Positions 20,821-29,035 of a DNA stretch of 40,950 nucleotides are shown one piece after another (position 1 is the stretch's first letter; the number at the start of each line of letters is the position of its first letter). The position numbers and the translations under genes are program-made. The notes beneath the pieces are model-generated. The model did not search any database and was not told the origin of the DNA. It saw only the letters and a program-made list of their open reading frames with translations. The stretch lies in contig PDHQ01000005.1 of assembly GCA_003339415.1 (NCBI GenBank), forward strand, positions 148,437-189,386, given 5' to 3'. Origin of the DNA: Ophiocordyceps camponoti-saundersi (nom. inval.) (lineage: Eukaryota > Ascomycota > Sordariomycetes > Hypocreales > Ophiocordycipitaceae).

Positions 20821-21441
20821 ATGCGCCGGCCCGACCCCGACTCCGTCTCCGACACATCCCGATCCGGCACCGCATCCACCTCCTCCTCCTCCTCCGCCTC
20901 CTCCTCAACCTCATCCCCCCACCGTCCGCGCCGAATCACCTCCCGAGGCCGAAGCTATCACAACGTCGACCCAGCCCCATCTTCAACATGCGTCCGCCGC
21001 CACCAGCCCCTCCTGCACCAAACACGATCCTCCTCCATCGTCCTCCCCCCCCATGAAATGCAACTCCTCAGCACCATCCAAGCAGAAGAGATAGCGACGA
21101 CAACAACAGCAATACCGCATCCCCTCCCGCCGCAAACAACACACTACTGGACGAGCGATCGTACGCGTCGGCTCGAATACGCAGCTATAGACTCCGCTCC
21201 GCGCGGTCTCCGAGGCTGGCTTCGTCGTCGTCTCGGCTTTCGTCCTCGTCACATCCCCTTCGACGACGACTCTGGAAGCGTTCGTCGCTACCGTCTTCAC
21301 CTCGACGATGACGATGATCATGATGACGCTGACGCTGACGCTGGAGGAGGAGAGTTGTCGTCTTCGTCGTCTTCGTCCGTCGACAAGCGGCGGCCAAGCT
21401 GGCAGTTTTGGCGTCACCTTCGCAAGACGAAATCCCTTTAG
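20821..21441 (+). CDS. Conserved fungal protein of unknown function, Ser-rich with acidic tail
   Basis: The 206-residue product has no signal peptide or membrane segment. Residues 8-50 are Ser/Thr-rich. The middle segment contains YWTSDRTRRLEYAAIDSAPR and GLRGWLRRRL, then FDDDSGSVRRYRL. These three pieces look like the conserved core of a small Pezizomycotina family known only as hypothetical proteins, recalled from memory and not searched. An Asp-rich tract (LDDDDDHDDADADA) and a Ser run follow, and a basic tail ends the protein. The start at 20821 is the ATG closest to recognisable sequence. An in-frame ATG at 20617 would add 68 residues translated from the CT-rich leader and is disfavoured. 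No intron is needed. Function cannot be assigned. The charge pattern suggests a nuclear or cytosolic protein with disordered ends. Confidence 0.62.
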   Translation: MRRPDPDSVSDTSRSGTASTSSSSSASSSTSSPHRPRRITSRGRSYHNVDPAPSSTCVRRHQPLLHQTRSSSIVLPPHEMQLLSTIQAEEIATTTTAIPHPLPPQTTHYWTSDRTRRLEYAAIDSAPRGLRGWLRRRLGFRPRHIPFDDDSGSVRRYRLHLDDDDDHDDADADAGGGELSSSSSSSVDKRRPSWQFWRHLRKTKSL

Positions 21442-21737
21442 CTGGTTCTGAAGCGTTTTCAATAGTCTGCTTCCCCCCCCCCCTTTTTTTTTGGTTGTTT
21501 TTTCCCACCCCTTCCTGATACCCCGGGCCGGGCCCTTTCCCCCTTTTCATGTATGCAAGCGACTCCCCCCCATCATGAACCATCATCATGAACCATCATT
21601 ATGACCATTATTTGATAAAAAAAAGTCCCTCCTCCTGTAGTTTAATACACAACCGCATCTTTCTGTACGTGTCTTGTTAATGATAAACCCCACGACTCGC
21701 GAGAACCTACACCTTACTAACCTAATTACATACCTAC

Positions 21738-23099
21738 TCAACTCCTCCCCTTAACCCTCACCTCGAGCCCAACCGGCCTCACATTAAACCATCCATCCTG
21801 CTTCAGCTCATAGTCTGGCTCAACAAGCTGAAACTCCACCTCCCTCAACATGACAGCCAACACGGTAACGGACCACTGCCAAGCATAACGCCTCCCAATA
21901 CAGATCCGCTTCCCGTTACCGAACCACTTCCTCGCCCCGGCCCTCATCTCGCCACCCATCCAACGTTCCGGCTTAAACGCCAGCGGGTCGTCAAACGTGC
22001 CCGGGTCTTTGTTGACGCCGGCCAGGATGAGGATCATGGCCTGGTCGTGCGCGATCTGGTACTTGCCTCCTCCCAGCACGATCGGGCTCTTATCCTTGCT
22101 GGGGATGGGCTCGATATTGAAGCCGGGAGCGGCGCACGATAGACGCAACGTCTCGCTGATGACGGCCTCGACGTATCGCAGCTGAGAGAGGTGCTCGTGT
22201 CTGAACTCGCCCCCGCCCACGACGGCTTCAATCTCCTTTCGTGCCTTCTTCTTCGCCTCCGGGTTCTGCTCGAGGAAGAGTATGGCGGTCGCTAGGAGGC
22301 ACGGCGCCGTGCTGCTCCCGATCGGCATCGAGACCATCTCGTCGATGACCTGCGACGGCGTCAGGCATTTGCCCGTCTGCGGGTCCTTGTCGTTCAGCAG
22401 GCCCCGTAGCATGTCGTTCTTGTCCGTCGGGTTGTCGTGCCGGTAACTGATCAGGCTCTCGGCATACTTGCGCATCACCCGGTTAGACCTGTTGAACTTG
22501 CCGCTGTAGAAGAGCCAGTTGACGATGCCCAGCCTCGTGGGTCGCATGACGGCTTCCGCGGTCGAGTCCTCCATGGCCTGTATCATCGGATGCTCAGGAC
22601 CCATCAGACAGTTCAACCTCTTACCGAAGAAAGCCAGCGTCAACGTCTCGAGATCCAACCTAGCAAGATCCTTCCACGGAACGATAGATTTATCCGCCGA
22701 AAAGGTCTTCCAAATCTCCATCATATCAAAGGCCAGATCCCGCATCGGTTCAAAGTATCCCGCCACGGCATCCGGCAGGAGATACGGCGTCATGATCCGA
22801 TGGGCGATACCCCAGCTCTCCTCGCCATCGTAGGCTGTAAACAGCGAGTCGTGAACGGCCGCTCGAATCTCGACGATGGGTCCGCCGACGAACTTTCGGA
22901 ACCGCTTCTCGTCGCATATCTCCTCGGCCAGTTCGACGCCCGCCACGAAGACGAGCGGCTTGCCCAGAATCTTGATCTGGAAGATCTCGCCGTACTTTTC
23001 CGAGAGGCCCTTGAGGGACTCCCACGGGTTGCTGGGGTTGACGTCGAAGATGTTGCCTAGGATCGGCACGCCTGACGGCTGGGGGATGGGTCGAGACAT
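21738..23099 (-). CDS. Cytochrome P450, soluble CYP102/505-like heme domain without reductase
   Basis: The single-exon gene encodes 453 residues. The N-terminus (PIPQPSGVPILGNIFDV) resembles the heme domain of the self-sufficient fatty-acid hydroxylases BM3 and P450foxy, and there is no membrane anchor. Motifs present are ExxR as SETLR (316-319), PERW (377-380) and the heme loop FGNGKRICIG (393-402, ligand C400). FGxG and RRYAWQW are also as in BM3. The I-helix, normally AGHETTS, reads PIGSSTAPC (259-267), so the acidic residue that helps deliver protons to bound oxygen is missing. No flavin domain follows, unlike CYP505. The enzyme must use a separate reductase, or a peroxide or rearrangement chemistry. 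The start at 23099 is chosen because the longer frame to 23264 reads through GTAT microsatellite. Substrate is unknown. No other biosynthetic gene adjoins it. Confidence 0.88.
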   Translation of the reverse strand: MSRPIPQPSGVPILGNIFDVNPSNPWESLKGLSEKYGEIFQIKILGKPLVFVAGVELAEEICDEKRFRKFVGGPIVEIRAAVHDSLFTAYDGEESWGIAHRIMTPYLLPDAVAGYFEPMRDLAFDMMEIWKTFSADKSIVPWKDLARLDLETLTLAFFGKRLNCLMGPEHPMIQAMEDSTAEAVMRPTRLGIVNWLFYSGKFNRSNRVMRKYAESLISYRHDNPTDKNDMLRGLLNDKDPQTGKCLTPSQVIDEMVSMPIGSSTAPCLLATAILFLEQNPEAKKKARKEIEAVVGGGEFRHEHLSQLRYVEAVISETLRLSCAAPGFNIEPIPSKDKSPIVLGGGKYQIAHDQAMILILAGVNKDPGTFDDPLAFKPERWMGGEMRAGARKWFGNGKRICIGRRYAWQWSVTVLAVMLREVEFQLVEPDYELKQDGWFNVRPVGLEVRVKGRS

Positions 23100-23800
23100 T
23101 GCTTGAGCGTATGTATGTATGTATGTCGAGCCTCTCGACGTTGAGGAGGGCGAGCGGGGAAAGGAGAAGGAAGAGGAGATGGGATGAAAAGGGGAAGGGG
23201 GGGAGGTCCGTCGACCATCGATATATTCGTACAAACATACATAGACTACTACGAGAATGTGCATACATGGTTTAGGCGTGTGGCTGAAATGGACAAGGGG
23301 TGTTTAGGGGGGGGGGGGGGGGGTGTTGCATCCGGGATAGAGTGGAAAACAGCAATGTCGCTAACGGATGCATCACGTCCTGTGTACTACATTAACATGA
23401 TATATACGACGTAGAGGCCCGCAGATACGGCTGAGCGGTTCCCTCTTTGCATCTCGAGTTATCTGCCTACCTGCAGACGGATATGCATGTACGACCGTAT
23501 GCGGATCCCCATCTCCTCGGGGTTGATGGTGTTGGAAGAAACAAAGCAGGGGCTCGATTCGGGATATCACCAGTCTCGCATTAGTCCCTCTTCTTCTGCG
23601 ACAAGCTACCCGTGAATCACCTTTGGTTGGTTGAGCCGATGAGTGAGATGTCATATATGATATACATATGATACGTGGCCCGCAGGGAGTCGCATTGCCA
23701 AAGCCACGTCTCTCATTGGCTCCTTTTTCTTTTCCACTCCCTGTCTTTCCGTTCGCGTCTGAAGAGTGAAGACGGAAGAAGAGACTTAACCAGCTTGTGC
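23100..23800. other. P450 upstream region; no gene
   Basis: It contains GTAT microsatellite at 23110-23125 and a G run at about 23306-23323. No open frame with a known domain is found. Confidence 0.6.
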
Positions 23801-23802
23801 TA

Positions 23803-24123
23803 CAGCCCACAAGGATGATAGAGGTTAGGTAGGTAGTTTTTTACAAGCCTCAGTGGTGTATACGCTGCTCATTAGCCGTAGAAAATAAGTATCTTTTCAT
23901 ACTAGCTTATATGGAAGAGTACTTGTCCCCTAACAGCCCCTAAAGTGATAGCCACTAGGCCCGGATAGCGAGGTTCTCACAGAATAGCAGTGACTTCGAG
24001 AATATTACCGAGAAGTTGAAGTACTTTTATTCTCACCTCTTTAGAGTGAGAGAGTAAGTAGCTATACCCTTGCGTCACATGTAGGCCATGTAAAAAACTA
24101 ACATCTATCATCCTTGTGGGCTG
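23803..24123. mobile_element. MITE with 20-bp terminal inverted repeats and TA target duplication (Tc1/mariner-like)
   Basis: The left end begins CAGCCCACAAGGATGATAGA and the right end is its exact reverse complement over 20 bases. The similarity extends inward (GTTAG, then TTTTTTAC) with one eight-base insertion on the left. Both ends are flanked by TA (23801-23802 and 24124-24125), the target duplication of Tc1/mariner elements. The 321-base element has no transposase frame, so it is non-autonomous. The interior is more AT-rich than the surroundings. It lies between the P450 gene and DPM3. Confidence 0.85.
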
Positions 24124-24125
24124 TA

Positions 24126-25555
24126 CTCCGTACACACATTGCGAATCCGTCCTTTAGCTTCTGCTTCCGCACGGCTATGTGTGTTCACAACTCCCTAAAC
24201 GACCGTTATCTCGGTACTTGAAGCTCTTGTCTCAGCAGGGAGCGCCGTGTTCCTCACGCCCAGGAATAATGGGATAGGGACTGCAGACCAAAGCGGGAGA
24301 AACGAGCCAAAGTGATTACTGACCTGTAAGGAATATGCTGCTAGACCAGGGATAGAAGAAGAGTGCCAGCCGTGCCCTCCAAAGCACCCTTTCCTAAACC
24401 CGTAGATGATGACGGCTTGTTGAGTACATAATTGTTTCCATCCCGCGCTCTCGGGGTATCGGGTCGGGTAGGGTCAAGGTCATGGACAAGGGTTACCCGT
24501 CCTGCGCGTCGATCGTTGCAGAACTTCCTAATACTGTTCCCTGCGAAAAACATGCCATCTTGCACAACCATCTCCTTGATGACGAGTAGCGAGCCTCCCT
24601 CCCTACCTTTACCCGGCCAGAGACGAAAGAATATGTTGCGGAAAGCGCAGCGTCCAATAGGACTCGCTCCCCCCGCGACCTATTCACGTCAGCTCCGTGC
24701 GGGCATCGACAGAGACTCGCACGACACTCGCCTCAACCGCCAGCCCGGCCGTCATCTACCCCAGCCAGGCAACAGCTGCGGACTCTTCCATGCCGGTCTG
24801 CCTCGGCGTTCATGTATGTATGTACAAATTTATGACCCGCCCGACATCCACGAACAGTCCAGAGGTCGTCACTATCAAGCCATCAATCAGTACGATGCCC
24901 TCCTCTCTCCTGTACGGATACAAGACCGATGATCACAAACCTGCGACGAAAGATGTACCAATAGCAGCATCGCTCGCCAACAACGCGTCGCGGACCCTTC
25001 TTCCACGCCTGCCACGAGAGTAACATCAGCTTAAACCGGATCTTCAGCCACAGCTTCCGAGAGACATACATACATACATACACCCGCTGAATGCAACGAC
25101 CACGGCCCACCAGTAACCTGCAAAAATTTGCAGAGGTGAAGAAACCTTACGCCCAGCCAGGAAAGAGGAAAGAGTGAGAATCCGTAGCAGATCAGATGCT
25201 CAAAGAGTCTTCCTCTTCCTCGCACACCAGCTGTGTCGCAAGGCAGCGGGTCGTCATGAACCGTACGCCAGGAGTTGTAGCGCCCGCGGGATCCTCAGAA
25301 AGGCAGGCATTATGCCCGAATATGTATCCGTAATGTCGTGACTTTTCCAGCAAGTTGAGTCTCATCGTGTGTTTTCACTACGTAGAATTCACACTACGCC
25401 TTAGGGTAGCGATGAACCGCCCTGTTCACAGCTTAGTCACACCGGCCCGTCATTTCACCGTCACCCACAACGAGCATCATCCATCCCGCCCTCAGCGCGC
25501 CTCCAAGACGACGATCCCACACAGCACCACGTCTTCGTCCCTCCAAGCAAACAGC
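24126..25555. other. Intergenic region, no gene seen
   Basis: Open frames up to about 165 codons occur but show no domain or coding bias. GTAT and ATAC microsatellites lie at 24811-24825 and 25066-25082. Nothing else is supported. Confidence 0.55.
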
Positions 25556-26032
25556 ATGACACGCGCCCAGCAGACAATCTCCCTCGGCCTCCTCGTCTCC
25601 TCCGTACGCAAGCCGAAGAAAGAAGTCCCCCGAGAAAAAAAAACCGCATCCGACGAAACTGACTGACGCTCTCCCTCCCCCTTTACTAAAGCTCTACCTC
25701 GCCCTCTATCTCGAACTGATACCGCTACCGCCTCTGGTCCAGAATCAGATCGTCCCCGTCGTGCGTTACTCCCTCTTTACTCACCCAATTCCCAACCTCT
25801 CAACTCTCCTCACATGCTCTCTCCGTTTGCCCAAGCTAACACTTGATTCCTTGAAACCGTCCCATCATAGCTCCCCTTCTGGGCCCTCGTCTCCTTCGGC
25901 GCCCTTCTCCTCTTCCGCCTCGGTCTCGGTCTCGTAACCTTCAACGACGTCCCCGAAGCCCACAAAGAGCTGATGCTAGAGATTGACATGGCGAAAGCCG
26001 ATCTGAGAACGCTTGGGGTCGATGTCGACTAA
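25556..26032 (+). CDS. dpm3: DPM3, dolichol-phosphate mannose synthase subunit 3
   Basis: Three short exons (25556-25603, 25692-25760, 25871-26032) give 92 residues, the size of fungal DPM3. This ER membrane subunit stabilises and tethers the catalytic subunit DPM1. That enzyme makes dolichol-phosphate mannose for N-glycans, O-mannosylation and GPI anchors. Helix 1 spans about 8-25 (SLGLLVSSLYLALYLEL) and helix 2 about 40-62. The cytosolic tail FNDVPEAHKELMLEIDMAKA with LRTLGVDVD is the conserved C-terminal domain that binds DPM1. The PLPP loop between the helices is also typical. Both introns (88 and 110 bases) fall between codons. Donors are GTACGC and GTGCGT, acceptors AAAG and ATAG. The gene is easily missed because no exon is longer than 54 codons. 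It converges with the next gene, 208 bases away. Confidence 0.92.
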
Positions 26033-26240
26033 AGGCGGCTGGCGTGGGAGTTGATGGGCAGAGAGGATTCATCTAAAAGGGAAGGGAAATGTGAAAAAAA
26101 AAAGCTAATTAACCCGTCTTCGAACAATAATCAAACCATGTCGCCATAGCTCGACTTCGGACTCCTCTCTCGTTGCACCCTCTTTCCTCCCATCCGCACA
26201 CCTGAAACTAATCCCATCCGTATCCCCCCCCCCCCCGGCT

Positions 26241-28537
26241 TCACCCGTCGTCGCTCAATCCTTGCGTCCCCGCCAGGAGCGCCGTGATTGTCTGCACAGC
26301 TTCCTCCCCATCTTGCCCGCCATCGACGAGGTCTCCGAACAGCTGCGGGACCTTACCCAGAACGTCACGCCCGTCCGCCTCACGCCCTGGCAGCCACGTC
26401 AATAAAAGGGTCCAAAGAGGAGAGCTCCTCGGCGGAACCATGTAGACTCACACTTTCCCGGCACTCCAACCAATGTCGTAACCTTGCTCTGTGCCTCGCC
26501 GGTCCAGTCGAAATCAATCTTCCACTCGAGGCGCAGCAAGCACTCGTCGCCGTCCGAGCCGCGTCCGGCCGGAATCCTGATCTCAAAGGCCTGTTGACCC
26601 AAGTAGCGCATCAAGTCGGCCATGGCGCATCGATCCCCTTTCTTGGCCGTTGCTTCAGCTTCAGCCTCTTCCTCGTGTTGCTCTTCTTCCTCGTATTGCT
26701 GCTGCTGACCGCGCCGACGGCGCCGACGGCTCTCCCGCATCTCCGTCGCCGTCTTCAACGCCTTGTCCGGCGAGCCCAGGTTTCGGTCCAACCGCAGCCA
26801 AAACAATGATCTCTGCTTCGCGACCCGATACCACTCTGCCATAGCCCATGAAAGGATGCCGACGTTTCGCTGCATCGTCCTGTTGCAATCCCCCGAGCAT
26901 ATCTTGTCTACAAACGGCTTCAGCTCGAACCTGGCCGACGGTTCGAGCGACGTAACCACCAGGTCCAGGATGCTGAGACTCATCGCATTAACCGTCATCT
27001 CCACCTTGGCCGTGAAGAGTCCCGGCGCGTCGCGGGACCGCAGGGTGACCATGCGCCGCTGCCGCAATGGCCGGCCGGGCTTGGTTGGTAGAACCGCCAC
27101 GCTGGATTCCACGCTGAAAGGGGTAAAGAGCTGCAGGTAAGGTAGCTCCTCGTCGGCCGTCATGGAAACTGGATGATGAGACTTGATATTGTTCAACTCG
27201 CCGCCCTCATCCGTCACCGGTTGATGCGTGCCAAGTGACGGTCGGCCAAAGGGAAGTAAGCCCATCGGGTTCAGGATCGCCTGCGTGAGTTGCTGGGACA
27301 GATCTGGCCGAGAGGCTTCGTCCCCGGAAAGAAATTGACGGCGTAACAGGTCCATGACGGCATCTTCATCGATGGGTGCCACAGTCCGTCCCGTAGTCTG
27401 CATGAGCCGAAGCCGCTCGTTCTCCGCACCCGCAATCTTCAAGTCGCTCTTCAATTTCGCGATTTCCACCTGTAGTTGGTCTCTCTCTCTCAACTTGTCC
27501 TCGTCGGTAGTGTGTGCGGCCACACGACGGGCTTTATTCGTGGAAGGATTCAGTGCAAAGTCGCAAGGTGGTTCAGCTTCTTGGGGGGATCCTGAGGGTG
27601 AGCCGCTCGACTTTTTGCTGTTCTCCGCTCCAGACTTTTTACTCGACTCGGATCCAGTCTTCTTGCTCGGCTCGGGTCTGTACTTCTTAACCTGTTCCGT
27701 CCCCGGCTTCTTGCTTGGCTGGGCCGCCGACTTCTTCTTTGACCCTGTCCCGGACCTCTTCCTAGTATGCTCGCCTTCTGACTTCTTGCGCTGCTCTGTT
27801 CCGGCCTTTTTACTCGCCTCTTGCCCCGGCTCCTTGCTGGGTTCAGCCGCAGGCTTCTGGCTGGGCTCGGCTTGCGGTTCATTGCCTGGAACCACTTCCG
27901 ATGGCTCCGCCGGCGCCTTCAAAGGCGAGCTTCTCTTCGCCTTGGACTTTCCCTTCCAGCGCGACGGACTAGAATGGATTCCACGCGGCGGCGTCGACAG
28001 CATCGGGTCTGGCACCGACGGAGGCAGCTCAGGCTCGGGCGGCACAGGCATAGAGACGCCTGTGACTGGAGACCGACGTAGCGTATGGCCGATGAAAGGA
28101 TTGAGGTCATCCTCGCCTTCGGGCGCGGGGGCCGGTAGAGGTCTTGGGTTCGGTTTCGCAGCCGGAACGGGTCTCGTCGTCTCCGAGGACCCTTGTTCGG
28201 TATGATTGCGCGTCTCGTTCTCGCGCCTGTCCGGCTCGCTAGCAGCAGCCACGTTCTCGGCCGGCTGTTGAGGGGCGAGGAGCTCCGACAAGCTGCGATC
28301 GCTGCCGGCATCGCTGCCGCGCCTCGCTGCGGACTGCGAGCCCTCCGGCTTGGAGGGCGAGGCAGAGCGTCTCCGTTCAAGGACCGTCGGGTTGAAGCGT
28401 GCTATGCTGGACTTGGTGGGCGATGCGAAAGACGGTCGCTTTCGTCGCGGGCCTGAAGCCTCCAAAGGCTCATCTGCGTGGATCGGTACTGCTGAATGAG
28501 GCAGTAACTGCCTGCGTTTCGGAGCTGGATCTTCCAT
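26241..28537 (-). CDS. Large coiled-coil protein with Lys/Ser-rich repeats and conserved C-terminal domain, unknown role (possible kinetochore/chromatin protein)
   Basis: Two exons (28537-26452 and 26386-26241, 65-base intron, GTGAGT...CAG) give 743 residues. Residues 1-210 are disordered and basic, with phosphorylation-like SP sites (RSASPSK, STPPRGIHSSPSRW, RSSPLKAP). Residues 222-312 are a degenerate repeat around PSKKPGTEQ/KKSG. A coiled coil spans about 345-382 (DKLRERDQLQVEIAKLKSDL). A globular region follows (464-743) starting at LPYLQLFTPFSVESSV. It contains NVGILSWAMAEWYRVAKQR and is interrupted by an Arg/Gln/Glu-rich insert at 603-632. Splicing replaces a spurious end with GKWREADGRDVLGKVPQLF. 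The layout of coiled coil plus two small alpha/beta domains is reminiscent of CENP-O/Mal2-type kinetochore subunits, but that is only a hypothesis. The ATG at 28537 (GCAATGG) is the first in frame. It lies 498 bases downstream of QNS1 on the same strand. Confidence 0.78.
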
Positions 28538-29035
28538 TGCGAAGAAACGGCGATGAATTCGGAGCTCGGAGATGCGAGGGGACAGGGTCAAGGGCTTTGG
28601 CTCGGCCGCTCAGGGACGAAGCGGCGCCCGACCGTCGGCCTGAGTGCCCGCTGAACGATGATGTTTCGGCGAGTTAGAGACTCTCATTCCGTGAGAGACT
28701 TCTTTTGAGAGTCTCCTGCGAGCACTGCGAGAGAAGGATTATCGCCGAAGCCGACTCGTCACGCAATCAACGTGAACGATCACTGTATCAAGCGAGCTTT
28801 TTCGCCGTGCTGTTGTTGACTTAGTTACTAAGGGTGAGTGCGAAGAAGTTCTATACTGTGGAGGGTCGATAGGCGCGACACTGCACGTGACAACGCGTGC
28901 AACACGTACTATTCAACATCAAAACTCCGTATCTACCCCTTCAAGGCTATAGCCTATATCTAAAAACTCTATCCAATCCCGATGCCAACAAGACATTTCC
29001 GCGCTCTATTTTCCCTTCCCGGAACCGATGAATCT
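28538..29035. other. Short intergenic region between QNS1 and the coiled-coil gene
   Basis: It holds the QNS1 3' end and the promoter of the coiled-coil gene. A GAGACTCTCATTCCGTGAGAGACTTC segment near 28678 contains small inverted repeats (shorter arms GAGTCTC/GAGAC). No gene is seen. Confidence 0.5.

Noticed and set aside
23100..23264. N-terminal extension of the P450 (possible membrane anchor)
   Set aside because: The extra 55 residues are translated from GTAT microsatellite and CT-rich leader. The conserved protein starts at 23099.
24432..24932. 166-codon open frame
   Set aside because: Composition is not coding-like, no family is recognised, and it contains microsatellite.
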